64,000 bases of DNA from Ceratobasidium sp. AG-K (lineage: Eukaryota > Basidiomycota > Agaricomycetes > Cantharellales > Ceratobasidiaceae). Position 1 is the first letter of the stretch. The number at the start of each line of letters is the position of its first letter. Below, in pieces: positions 34,544-47,029 of this stretch. The notes beneath the pieces were generated by a model. The model was not told the origin of the DNA. It ran no database searches and worked only from the letters and a program-made list of their open reading frames with translations. The stretch covers positions 496,001-560,000 of the forward strand of contig JAWNGF010000007.1 in assembly GCA_037039685.1 (NCBI GenBank). The letters are read 5' to 3'. The position numbers and the translations under genes were made by a program.

Positions 34544-35370
34544 GGCCTCACAATGACCTGGGCCGTCTATGATTATTCCAATTAGGACGTGGGGACTTCC
34601 GATTAGAGCGTTACTTACTCGGTGTACTTTATGGGGCTTTGTTACTCTATATGCGTACTTCGTTTGTTCAGGAATCGACGCGTTTTTCATCAACGCCACT
34701 TATCAGATCCCAAGCTCTGGGTACCTTTTATCTTATTAAACTGCGTGTGGGAGTACCTAAGCAATATACTACAAACGGTGGATGGATAACCGGAGGGTCG
34801 TCAAGTTTTTTGGTGAGAGTCCGCAGCATTTCGAATTTCGAATTGAGCCTGGGGCATATAATCCGCACTTGCATACGATAGAGAGGATTCGGTCGGGTTT
34901 GTACACCGGGATTGAGTGACGAAGCATGGCGGCTCCGACGCATGAACGAGCCCGAACGAGCCCGAACTGGGCCAGCCTAAATGAGCCAAGTGTGAATGTA
35001 AGGCGGGGGCTTGGTATTGAATGATATGGTACTTGTAATTTAAGTTCATCACTTTACGAGGTACCTCTATGAGATTGATGCCCTTGTCTTGTCGCACCAG
35101 CAATGCTGATGTGATCGGGCGCAAACTTCAGGTTAGATTGATTTAGATCACGCCCCTCATCACGCCTCAATGTTCAACTAAACGAACATGCCCAAAAAAT
35201 ATTCGACAGAACTCACAGTATTATTATGGTATATCATATTAGTGCTCTCCATTGGAAGATAGTCTGCTTTGTCATATTTTAGCCGATCATTCATCAGGAT
35301 GGCGTAATATCTCATAAAGGGGACTCCAGGAACCGAGGCGAGTCAACTCTCCTCTCACACTTTCTCACAA
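34544..35370. other. Intergenic
   Basis: No gene supported by domain or codon pattern on either strand; short overlapping frames only. A tandem CCCGAACGAG repeat is at about 34949-34968. Confidence 0.4.
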
Positions 35371-36823
35371 ATGAGCCATATCATCGTCATCGGCGCAGGT
35401 GCGTCCATTGCCTATCGTAGCGACTGGTGGTAACCATCATATACAGGCGTTGTGGGTCTCTCGACTGCGCTCAAAATCCAGGAACTGGGCCACAAGGTTA
35501 CAATCCTGGCGGAACATTTGCCTGGTGACAAGAAAACCATAGAGTACACTAGTCCTTGGGCAGTAAGTTCGGATCCATTTAAGAAGAAAGGTGCTACACG
35601 ATTAACGGACTTGACCGGGTCAATAGGGAGCACATCACGTCAGCCTAGCTGGAAATGACAAGAGGCAACGAGGTAAGGCCAATACCGCTGCCGTCCGTTA
35701 TATCTTACCGGTCCCTGTTTGTCCAGAGATGGATCGAGAAACATTTCAAGTGATGTGGAAAATGTCCGAGGAAGGTAGCCCTGCAGAGAAATGTTTCATG
35801 CGAATCCCTCAGCAAGAGCATTTTGGCGGCACAAAAGAAAGCTACATCGGGCTAGAAGTGATGCCTGAGGTTTGTGGATCTCTGGAGCATTGACTACATT
35901 CTGACTTATATCTGGGCGGACGCAGTACCGCGAGCTTCAGGCTAACGAGCTGGCCCCCGGAGCCGATGCAGGGATTGGGTTCAATACGCTTACAATCGAT
36001 ACGCCCGTATATCTTCCGTATCTTTTGTCTATGTTCCTCGGCAAGGGTGGATCGCTCATTCGAACCAAAGTTATGCACGTTTCTCAAGTTGCTCAAGGCT
36101 CCTATACATCGACGAAACCAGGTCAGCCCTTTTAATTCCATCGAATACTACCTCAGACCCCCATTGGATAGATGTCATTGTTGTGTGCGCTGGAATAGGG
36201 GCTCGGTCCCTCGGTGGAGTGGAGGACAAAGACGTATATGCTATCCGTGGTCAGGTGGTCCTGATTCGGGCTCCTTGGGTCAAGTTCGGCCGAACGTTGA
36301 GCTATGGACAAAATGGATGGACATATATCATTCCGAGGCGGGCCGGCGATGTGGGTGCTTACGTTTACGTCACATTGGACACGACGATTTGACAGAATTT
36401 GTAGGTCATTTTGGGCGGAACCAAAGGGGTAAACGACTGGTACCCTCATCCTCGGCCGGAAACGACCGAAGACATTATTGCGCGAACACTGGCTCTCGCT
36501 CCCGAAATTGCACCACCCGCTGCTCGAGAGAATGGCCGAAGGCCAACGGTCGAAGACGTCAAGGCAATCGTAATCGAAGAAGGGTGTGGGTTCAGGCCAG
36601 CGCGCAAAGACGGAATTAGGCTTGACACTGGATCGGTTGAATGGGTGGATGGGGAAACAGCCAGGTCAACACCACTGGTATTCAATTATGGGTGAGCTTA
36701 ACTGCAAACGTGTTATGAACCGAGCTCAAGTGATAGTTCACACTTAGACATGGGGGATATGGGTATCAATCATCCTGGGGATCAGCAAATTTGGCTGTAG
36801 ACCTTCTCAAAAATGTCCTGTAA
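35371..36823 (+). CDS. D-amino-acid oxidase family FAD enzyme, copy 1
   Basis: Eight exons: 35371-35398, 35447-35562, 35627-35672, 35727-35869, 35926-36121, 36157-36350, 36405-36691 and 36748-36823, all phases consistent, 361 residues. The N-terminal FAD Rossmann motif is VIGAGVVGLSTA, followed by TSPWAGAHH and, late in the protein, GCGFRPARKDGIRL (the substrate-carboxylate Arg) and the C-terminal signature FNYGHGGYGYQSSWG. The family oxidises D-amino acids to 2-oxo acids, ammonia and H2O2, usually in peroxisomes; this protein ends NVL and lacks an SKL-type peroxisomal signal. It is tandem with a paralogue 161 bp downstream that shares its intron positions. Confidence 0.88.
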
Positions 36824-36984
36824 ATTAGGTGTTCAAGTGAATTTTGGAATGCATAAATCAAGAGACACAGCGTGTGATACACCCCAGTTGATCGCCGATC
36901 ATCTCGATCGGACAAACAAATCAAAACCTCAAACATATCAAATAGCAAACTGAGTCACAAATTTAACTCTTACATCCAACAACC

Positions 36985-38426
36985 ATGGCTCACGTAGTTG
37001 TTCTTGGCGCTGGTGCGAGTTTTTCTTGTCTTAAAGTCATAAAGAAATCTCAATACACTCCCTCTTCTAGGCGTAATAGGACTTTCGACGGCCCTGCGGC
37101 TGCAGGAAAAGGGGTACAATGTGACAATCATTGCCGAGCACCTCCCTGGGGATAAAATGACCATTGAGTTTACGAGTCCATGGGCTGTAAGTCGAGGATC
37201 CATAACAGTCGTTAGCGCTGAATACCATACATACATAGGGAGCCCATCATGTTAGTCGTGCGGAGGGCGAGAAGACTCAGCTTGGTACGGGCCATCCTCA
37301 GACCATGCGTTTATTACCTGATTATTGAACGACCACCCAGCCTATGATGAACGCACTTTCCAAGTTATGTGGGAGATGTCCGAACCAGGCCATGCCGCGG
37401 CGGGATGCTTCCTGCGGCTGCATCAAATCGAGCACTTTATTGATCAAAATCCTGCCGCCTATTCTTCGTATGGTTTTATGCCTGGCGCGAGTATTACACT
37501 CTACTAAGCCCAGTCTCGATGCTAATGAATCCATCTACAGCACATGCTTATTCAAGACGAGACTGGATCCAAAGTAACGGTCGAGTTTGAGACCGTCACG
37601 ATTGATACCAGTGTATACCTCCCTTATTTGCTGTCAACGTTCTCGAGTAAAGGTGGGAAAGTTGTAAGGGTGAGGGTCGCCCATGTCTCGCAGGTTGCGC
37701 AAGGCGCATATACTTCCACCAAACCTGGTGTGTCCGCGATCTATCTTTCACGGTGATAATGACATACTGAATGGGTTCGGGTAAAGCTGCAATTGTAGTA
37801 TGCGCCGGCCTCGGAGCACGCACTTTGGGGGGAGTTGATGATCTTGACGTATATCCCGTCCGTGGGCAGGTGGCTATAATCCGTGCACCATGGATCAAGT
37901 TTGGTATCTCAGAAAAAAACCCAAGCAATATTTCATATATCATCCCTCGACAAAGCGGAGATGTAGGCTCACAGTCATTGACAAGACCAAGCTGACCGGA
38001 TTTCCTAGGTCATTATCGGAGGCACCTATGGCGAGAATGACTGGTTCCCGCACCCTCGCCCAGAGACGATTGACGACATTATCCAACGGGCTTTGGAGCT
38101 ATCCCCGCTAATTGCTCCAGCCGAAGCACGAGTGAACGGCCGAACGCCGTGTATCGCCGACGTAAGGTCTATCATGATTGCTTCGGGGTGTGGGCTACGA
38201 CCAGCCCGAAAAGGTGGTGTCAGGCTGGAGATAGGGGAGACGAATGATGGTGAACGGAGGGTGCCTCTCGTTTTTAATTACGGGTAAAGTGCTTTATACG
38301 GGGTATTTGAAAGCAAAATTTACTGAATTTGTTAGACACGGAGGACAAGGATACCAGTCCTCCTGGGGTACGGCTGAAAAAGCCCTCGAGCTGGTCGAAC
38401 AAGCACTGAAAAGCAGCGGCGATTAA
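36985..38426 (+). CDS. D-amino-acid oxidase family FAD enzyme, copy 2
   Basis: Eight exons: 36985-37012, 37071-37186, 37239-37284, 37341-37486, 37541-37727, 37787-37962, 38009-38283 and 38336-38426. Exons 1-3 have exactly the same lengths as in copy 1 and the other introns sit at matching positions. Motifs: VVLGAGVIGLSTA, GAHHVSR, GCGLRPARKGGVRL and FNYGHGGQGYQSSWG. The intron after exon 4 begins with GC (GCGAGT) where copy 1 has GT, so it is either a GC-AG intron or a damaged donor. The C-terminus is SSGD, with no peroxisomal signal. The interior differs enough from copy 1 (for example the HMLIQDETGSKVTV segment) to suggest an old duplication with altered substrate range. Confidence 0.83.
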
Positions 38427-39076
38427 AGTTATCGTTGGGATACAGGACTGCTCAAAGGGTGGCCACTGAATGACTTGCGTGAAGCTTAGCTTGGAGAGGC
38501 ACATGATTGAATAGCCAGTATTATGCGTGAGATTGGGTGTACGAATAGATGAATGTACAGACACACAATGATTTCGGTTCCTTATGGTTGTTCCCCTTTG
38601 GGAATACGCGATACCAAGTAATGACATAGGCAAACTCCACGAAACCCTTTATAGCAAAGAGCGGCGAGTCATACCAGAACACTCTTGCCTGGTGCAAGTG
38701 GAGCTCGGGTGCCCCTCCAAGCCCAACGGATGAAGGAAATGGAAATCCAAGAGCAGCTGACTCAGCACGCTGACTCAGGGCGCTTGGATTGGACGTGTTT
38801 GTGTGTTGCCTTCGACCACTACAACAACGCTCTGATCCTTGCAGACTAGCTACTTGGGTCTCGACCAATAGTTCTAGGGTCTGGGACTTATATGTGAGTC
38901 CGCAAGCATCTCGAGGCTTATTGCATCTTGCCTGACAATTGCTATGGTTGGCCATTCTAGTTTGACGCTGGGGAGGATTCAAGGTTAGCCTGGGATCCGC
39001 GATTACTTTATGTATCTTAAAGTATCGTTAAATGAAAAAACTCTTTCCGTCACCAGTTTGAACTATCTCAGCTGCC
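38427..39076. other. Intergenic
   Basis: A 153-codon minus-strand frame (38521-38982) has no recognisable domain and lies in what should be the 3' and 5' flanks of two real genes; I do not call it. Confidence 0.4.
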
Positions 39077-42000
39077 ATGCTCGCCCTCCGACAAGAAATT
39101 CTCCCACCGAGCGGAGTCGAGTTTGCAAAATGCATGAAACTCACCCATTCGACGCTCAATATGTCTCCTTCCTCTCGACCACGTGTGCTATGCAACATGG
39201 TGGCAGCGCGGAACAACTACCTTCGTGTTTTCGAAGTTGTGGAAGAGCCAGTAGCGACCACTGGGAGCGGGGAAGGTTCTGCGAGTGATCCTGTGCCGGG
39301 AGAAATGGAGATGGATAGTCATGGGGATGGGTTTATCAATGTTACTGAGCTACGGGTGGGTATTCTATCTGCATCAGAACTCCACTTTACTTAGTTGGTT
39401 GGTCATTAGGCTGCGGTCCGCACAGCGCCACAAACTGTCCCAAAACTACACTTGGTGCGAGAGCATCGACTTCATGGAATTGTCACGGGCTTGGATCAGG
39501 TTCAGACAATGGCCACGACAGAAGATGGCCTCGACCGCTTGTTGATCTCGTTCAAGGACGCAAAGGTAAGCCGTCTCTTCTGCCAAGCACAACAGGTCCT
39601 CGCTAAACAGGTGAATACTAGATCGCACTAATGGAATGGTCCGACACTGTCTATGACCTAGTCACGGTTTCTATTCATACCTATGAACGTGCTTCGCAAG
39701 TTGTGAGTGTCCTTGATTCATAGGCAGGCCACGTTATTGACCACGCCTTGAACAGCTTAGCAACGACAATCCGCAGTTCCGATCTCTTTTGCGAGTCGAC
39801 CCACTATCTCGCTGTGCTGCATTGCTACTACCCCTCGGTGGACTTGCCGTGCTCCCTTTCTACCAAACCCAGGCAGAGCTGGACATGCTCGACCAAGAGC
39901 AAAATGTAACTAGGTAAGCACGGGCGTGCTCACAATAATGAATAACCTCATTTTGTTTTTGCCAGCTTTGCCAAGGAAGCTCCGTACTCGCCGAGTTTTG
40001 TGTTGGACCTCGCCACCGACGTAGACGCGCGCATCAAACATGTCATTGACATTGCTTTCCTCCCTGGCTTCAACAATCCTACTCTCGCGGTACTTTATCA
40101 GTCCGAGTTCACTAGTACAGGGTGAGCACTCTAACTTTGTTCAATAAACTACCTCCAATTACGTATGTTTTAGCCGTCTTCACGAATTGCGCGATACTGC
40201 CTCGCTCCTCACAATCACTCTTGACCTGCTGACCCGCACATACCCAGTCATCTCTCACACGCCCTCTCTCCCACACGACGCCCAAACCCTTACCCCCTGC
40301 TCCCCACTCATTGGTGGTGTGCTACTCACAACACCCAATGCAATTCTACACGTCGACCAGGCAGGCGGGATCGTCGGGCGCGCATCAGATGGGTGGTTTG
40401 CCCGCGTGTCGGGTGTGGCCAACGTGGCTCCCCTCGATACGACGCTAGCAGGCACCGGACCAGAAGGATTCGACATGGACGGATCGTTTGCCGCATGGCT
40501 GAATGAACGCGAACCAGTATTATTCTTGCCCAACGGTGCGATTCGGAGCGTCAAGATTGAACGAGAAGGACGGGCGGTCCATGGGCTGTCCATTGGGCCC
40601 GAGGTTGCACGTATTGCGCGCCCCGAGCGAGGGTCGGTATGCGTAGTCGGTGAAAAGGCGGTGTTTGTGGGGAGTTTGGATGGAGAAGGTGCGGTGGCCA
40701 AGGTGGTGCGTGGTGGCGCCGCAGTGGAAGAGAACGTGGAAGAGAGCGATGAGGAGATGGACGATGAAGACGGTGAGCGGCGTGACATTGCTTTGAGCTC
40801 TGTTTAATCGTTTCGCAGACTTGTACGGTGATACGACTGCACCCACTCAGGTCAAGTCTGGAGAAGCCCTTCAACCTATCTCTGGGTTTGTGATTGTTGA
40901 TGTCCTGCCCGCGTATGGTGGTATCAACTCGATGGTATTTACACTTGGACGTAATGGCGTATGCACTATCGTTTCGGTTTGATACGACGTTACTCACAAT
41001 TTTCCACGACAGGATCGGTACTTGCCTGAGCTGGTTGCGTGCACGGGCGCTGAACATACGGGCGGGTTCACGCTCTTCCAAGTATGCATTGTGCCTGCAC
41101 GCCTTGCCAATTTCTCATCACACCGCATTATAGAAAGATCTCCCAACCAGGATGAAACGAAAAGTTCCAGCTATTGGAGGCGCACGAGGCGTATGGTCCA
41201 TTGCTCTGCGAAAATCCCACTCCCATCTGACCGAGAATTTGGACACGGTTGTTGTGAGCACCGATTTGGCGCCTTCTCCTGGGATTTCTCGAGTATGTCC
41301 CTCTTCTTCTACACGGGTTATTTGCCCTGATCTGGCATGTTAGATTGCCAAGTCGAACGGGAGTGATGTTCAAATTCTGGCTCGTACTCCTGGCTTGACT
41401 ATGGCTGCGGGAGCATTCTTCCAAGCGGGGTGCATTGCGCAGGTTACAACCAATTCCATTCGACTGCTCGAGGCCGGTACGCACGTGTTCTTTCTTCCAA
41501 GACCATATACTGACACAAAACGCAGACGGCTCGGAGCGGCAACTCTATCTCGACGCTGATGGAAACAAACCTCGTCCAAAGATTAAAGGAGCTCATATAG
41601 CCGATCCATTCATCGTAGTATTACGCGAGGATGATTCGTTTGGATTGTTTGTTGGAGACTCTGCCAAAGGGAGGGTCCGGAGAAAGGACGTTTCCCATTT
41701 CGGGGATAACGTAAGTTATGCACCTGTCTAGCGAGTTTCCCTAATTTATGGATCGGGGAACAGGGGACGATATGCACCTCGGCTTCATTTTTCACAGACC
41801 ATACGGGATTGTTTGCCGTTCGTCAGCCAGGGGACACTCTTCCAACTATTGTGGGAGCGGGTGCTCATCGCAGCCGACGCGGGCCAGGCGAATCGTCCGG
41901 CTCGAAGCGTAAAGCCTCCAACACAGGGCCCGGGAGTTCCAAAGGTTCCAAGCGGTCCCGGGGTGGACCCGCACCACCCACCACTTATGAAAATGTGGTG

Positions 42001-43204
42001 GACGCGGAACATGGGACGCAGTGGCTAGTCGTGCTGAGGAAAAATGGCTTTTTAGAGGTGAGTAATCTCGATATTCCGTCCTGTCCAAATGCTAAGGCAT
42101 TTGGGGTCGATAGATTTGGGCGCTGCCTTTGATCTCCCTCGCCTTTTCAACCGACCAACTCCAGGGCTTGCCGGATGTGTTGATGGATTCGGGAAGCGCG
42201 CATGTTCAGCCTGTAACTGAAGGAGAGTCGGACATCGATCATGTTTTTATTGCGCCTATTGGGGTTACAAGGCCAACGCCCCATCTAATTGTAAGCTCTG
42301 GCATGGCGTATATATTTCCCAGCTGACGTATCTCAGGTCATAACTAAAAGCGGCACCCTGGCTGTCTACGAACCCGTCCCCCTCCCCACACCAACCGAGT
42401 CCGAAAACCCACCGCCCGCCCCAGTGCGGGACCAGCTCACAGTCCAATTCGTGAAGGTCTTTTCTCGTGTCTTGGCACTCCACTCGCACGACACACATGA
42501 TCCCAAACGCGTGGCTGGGCGAATGCTTATCCCCTTCACCAATACCTACAAGTCTGTTAATCTGTCGGGCGTCTTTGCTACCGGGGATTCTCCGTTCTGG
42601 CTGCTCAAGACGGACACGAGTGCGCTCAGGATGCACCCTTGCGCGTCTCAATTTGTCAACTCGTTCACTCCGTGCTCCATTTTCGGCGAGAAGGGAGAGT
42701 ACTTGTTACATTCTGACGAGGTAGGTGAATTTTGCAATGGTAAATTATATCGAGTTGATTTTCTTCGTCTAGGGCACAACCATGATCGAGTGGCTTTCTG
42801 ACTTGGACGTCGGGGGCGAACTTCCGTATAGGTCCTATGCAAGTGATGACGGTCGCGTATATACCGCTATCGCTTACGACGTTTCAACGAGACACGTTTT
42901 GGCGGCAAGTGCACTTCGGTCGACGTTTGCCTACTATGACGAAGACTCCAACGAAATTTATACCCCCGATTGTGAGTTTAGTAACATTTGACAGTTTTGC
43001 CGGCGCTTTATATTTTCACCAGCAACGCATCCAAATCCACAAATCCACTGTTCTGCTTTGGAGTTGATTACTCCACGTTAATTGACAGCCGATCTGCTGG
43101 CGTATCATCTTACTTGGTTGCGGCGGACTCTGCAACACCGTGCGCCTGACTCGACGCCTGTGTATGTGAGGGGACCGCTACTCGATGCGTTCTTCAGGAC
43201 ATAA
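39077..43204 (+). CDS. CFT1: CFT1/CPSF1 (CPSF160) subunit, C-terminally truncated
   Basis: About sixteen exons with short introns. The first exon (39077-39355) carries NMVAARNNYLRVFEV, the second LHLVREHRLHGIVTGLDQVQ and LLISFKDAK, then IALMEWSD...LVTVSIHTYERA, all hallmarks of CFT1. CPSF160 scaffolds the pre-mRNA cleavage and polyadenylation complex in the nucleus through three beta-propellers. By my exon reading the product is about 1,090 residues, well below the roughly 1,400 usual for the family. The C-terminal CPSF_A propeller is missing; after NEIYTPD the last exon encodes an unrelated-looking 38-residue tail ending LLDAFFRT. The stop is 42 bp from the stop of the convergent calpain gene. 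Either a rearrangement removed the C-terminal part or it is encoded elsewhere. Confidence 0.85.
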
Positions 43205-43246
43205 AGTTACAAGTGTTACAAAAGGATATCAAACCCAACATTCCAA

Positions 43247-46200
43247 TTAGATGGCCTCCTTTGTCCAGTGGATCACGGAACCGTGACGCAACTGGCCATT
43301 CACGGTCACGCCCGTCGAAGTCTTGGTATAAACACGCAATCCAACTGTGACGGCATTATCGCTATCATCCTCGGCCTGAATTTACCCGGTGAGCCATTTA
43401 AACACTGCATGAAGTAATAGGGTGATCAACTTGCCGTTTTGGATAGATATGGGGTACGGTTAGGGTCCTCGATAGACACCATCGTATGATTCGGGTTGTG
43501 CGTCCCGGCGGCCATACAGCCTTGGCACAAGTCGTAATCAGGGCATGAGATGCTAACAATATATCGTTAGTAGGCTTTCGGAACCGAGCCGAGAGTACTT
43601 ACTCCATGCAGTGATACAGCGTGCCTACGATCGGTGCCATCTAACCCATAATTAGCGCGGCTCAATGCTGTGCTCGGAGCAACCACAAGTCTCTTACCCC
43701 GCATCCGTCACAGTTTCGCTGGTGCATGGGGCCGGAGGGACCCTCATTGTCTCCAGGAGTTTGCACAGTGACTCCAACTTCCTCATGATCTTCGCCCTCG
43801 CCTTCTTCTTCGTTCTCCTCGTCCTCACCGCCCTCTTCGTTGGCTTCCTCCTCAGCCTCTTTATTATCTTCGTTGTCGTCGCCTTCTTCTTCGATGATTT
43901 CTGGGTTGGGCTGAAGGCGTATCATCTCGAGCTCAGTCAAATCTTTGGCCGCATAAGTACCTCGAGCAATTCGGAGGTGACGACTCAAACCACTGCAGCA
44001 ATAATTAGCCAAGGCGATCGCAGCGTGAACCCACACTCACCCATCAAAGTCTGAGGGAAAAATAGTTCACGCGAAATGAAGCCATGAGACAACCATTTCC
44101 AAGAGGGGGGATCAAATGTGACGTACTAACGGCAATAGACTTGGCTTGCATCTGTTCCGTAAGGACCCGTGACAATTTCCTCGGTTTCATCGTCTTTTCG
44201 GATAAATAGTTCTAAAAATGGCAATTTAGTTATCGGTGCCGTATGGTTCTCGTATAGGCACTCACCGCCGCCCGAGTCATTTCGCGATCCAAGCGAACCT
44301 GTGTAATCAATCGCCATGTCAACACGGGTAATTGGAGATGAGAAGCAAGATACCCACATGTACCACGTACTCGCCCGGCTCCAGGTCAATTTCGAGGTTG
44401 ACGCTTCGGCGCCAAAACCCGGCATGGCTCGAGCTCAGCAGTGGTTCTTCTTGCTCCTCGCCCTTGCGGAAAATGTTGAAGTCCATGTTCCAGACGTAAC
44501 ATCCGGTCAAAAATTCGAAGGAGCGTGTGTCGATCCGAGAGAGTACGATGATGGCGGGGGAGGCTTGCTCGATCGAAATGGTGACTACATCCCACGATAA
44601 GCCCTGAAGCAAATGCTAACATCAAGAGTCAACTCACAAGAAACGTCACCAAAATTCCAAGCACATGGGAATGGACGACACATGACCTCCATCCACATCG
44701 AGCTCATGGACCACGAAGAGTCAAACACACGGCAGCGGTCGATCACACTCCAGGTCTTCAAAAAGTCGGAATACTCCATCACAAACTCGCCGTCGTTGCC
44801 AAACTTGTGACCGATTTCGGGGAGGAGAGCCATCCACTCAGGTGTCCATTCCTTAGCACCGTCGGACCAACGTCCGTTCCATTCGTGGTGGCCCCACGGG
44901 TTCCGAAGGCGCACGAAACGCTTGCCATTGACTTCGACGGCACGGACGACCGAGTAGGCGTGAGCCTGCAAGAGACCTAGAAAGCAGTATGTAAGCAATT
45001 AGAATACCCGAACTAAGCGTGTTCGACGAACCGTTAATTTCCTCATCAGCGCCATCCTTCTTGATCGAGCACCCAAAGAGGCGATCCTCATTAGCAAGCA
45101 TGAGTTCCTCGGTCCAGAATTTGTCGGTGTCCAAAATGTCCGAAATTTCAAGTTTAGTGGCGACCCCGCTGGATGTATTATGTAAGTGACCAGGGATGAA
45201 TTGCGGTGATGCACACACATACCCAGTAAGGTCTTCAATACCTTCCGCTGCGAACCCTCCAATCATGGCAGAGTAGTCTCCTTGGAGTTTAGCGTACGCC
45301 TTCTCAATCAGAGGGCTAGGGAGAATATTAGCCCCAGATGAAGGATAGTAGGAAATCCACTTACACCCAAGTTTCTTCGTCATCTCCACACGACGCAAAC
45401 ATCAGCGTCTTGCTGCCCTTGCGTGCGGTTGCGTTGTAGTTGTCCTTGCTACGGTGGTAAAGCATTTGCTCGCGACCAGAAATCGATTCCCATTTCGGCA
45501 CTTTGGTGAAGAGATAGTCGTCGATGATTACTTCCTCCCAGCCTGAGTCGCGGTAGAAAATGAAACCGTACCTACGAATCGGACGCGATCAGTGGAGTTA
45601 ATATCGGGGAGAGAGAGACGAACTTACACTCCAACCTTCTCATCGCGCTTTAGAAGAGGAAACTATTAGGATATGACGGTGATGGTGGAATCATGTTCAA
45701 CACTCACAGCGACGCAAATTTTTTCAATGAGCTGAGGCATAGTGGTCATAGTGGCCAATGCACTCAGGAACCAGCAATCTCCGAGCGAGCCTTGGGATAT
45801 ATCGCCTGCCTGGATGCCATCGACGATAAATTTGGGCTAAAATCCGAGATCGGTTGTTAGGAATAGGCAAGACGATCAGAGCACAAAAACCCCACATTAT
45901 TGAATATTTCAGTTACACGCAAAACGTCGGCAGGATTGTGGCGGTCATCGTCCTCGACATCCAAGGTATGCAAGCAGCGATCGCGATCGTCGACAAGATC
46001 AAATTCAACATCTCGGAAGCGGCGGTTGCGCGCGCTAGGCAAGCGAATGAGTTTTACGAGCCCCAGAGTCAGAAAACATACTAACCGGCATTGTTTCGAA
46101 ATCGTGGCGACCTTGTCCTTGCACCGCTGAATCGCGGCATCGAGGTCTGCAGTCACGAGCAAGCCCTGGGCGTTGAAGACTGAGTATTCTACAACGTGCA

Positions 46201-46362
46201 ATAGGCAGGTATGTTATGGCTCACCGCTTGCTCTTTGGGCTGCTTGAAGTGTTCGGTGTTCGTGCGCTTCATTTTACCGGCGTGCTTGCGAATCGTCTCA
46301 TTCTCACCAATCTCCTTGGCGATTCGCTGTTGAAAGCCACGGACAGAATCACGGATGGGCAT
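43247..46362 (-). CDS. Calpain-like cysteine protease with C-terminal ZZ finger
   Basis: Minus strand, ATG at 46362-46360 (MPIRDSVRGFQQRIAKEIG), stop at 43249-43247, roughly ten exons. The catalytic triad is visible: QGSLGDCWFLSA (Cys), LLQAHAYSV (His) and RLRNPWG (Asn), so the protease core is intact. A C2-like domain III follows (INIEID-type strand FTISIEQASPAIIVLS...YVVHV). An acidic linker (about 43780-43920, long Glu runs) leads to a ZZ-type zinc finger: CDGCG, LYHCME, SCPDYDLCQGC, HNPNHTM. Calpains cut substrates at domain boundaries in response to Ca2+; ZZ fingers bind ubiquitin-like or N-terminal peptide tags. This combination suggests substrate recruitment through the ZZ. The gene is convergent with the truncated CFT1. 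Confidence 0.8.
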
Positions 46363-47029
46363 CGTCGTAAGCCAAGAATAAGAGTATTGATATATCCCGG
46401 GGGGGAAGTGAAATCCGAGAGTCGGTGCTGGGGCCCTTAAGTACCGAGGTTTCCTTCACTTTGCGCGCTCAATATCATGCCTCATCGCGACTAGCACGTA
46501 CGATGGGAGGGCACTTGATCCAGGCTGTCCATTCTCGGTGATTCTATCAATAGTCCGTGTCGGGCATCCATGCCGGAAGTAGGTTCGATGACGGAGTTGA
46601 CTATTGAGGAAACGTCCCATCGCCAGAATAGGCAGTCAGGCGGTGCAGAAGGAGTTGGCCGTGACCCGATAAAGCAACCCCAGGAACACCGACAAGCAAG
46701 CTTTCACAGCCCCAAGAGCCCAATGCTATCAAAGCAGGACCATCACCCGTCTGGGCGCCTGTGGGACTATACATATATGAGTTAGCGATCGATGGCGTCG
46801 ACCATGCGCTGATGGCCGAGCTATCAACCAGCACGACGGGGACCGTTTTTCATGCAGGCCACTCCCAAATTTTCGTAAACAACGTATCGAAGCGAATGCG
46901 TTGGAGAGATAAAATAATAATATATCGGATGGAGATTGTGGTTGAGTTACAGTAATCGAGCCATCCAGTTTATACCAAGGGTCCACCGGAGCGCCACACA
47001 GAATAAGCGCTCCATCAACCACCCACACT
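46363..47029. other. Intergenic; upstream region of the calpain gene
   Basis: No supported gene on either strand; several short frames only. Confidence 0.4.

Noticed and set aside
38521..38982. 153-codon minus-strand frame
   Set aside because: No domain, no clear intron signals, sits in flanks of neighbouring genes.
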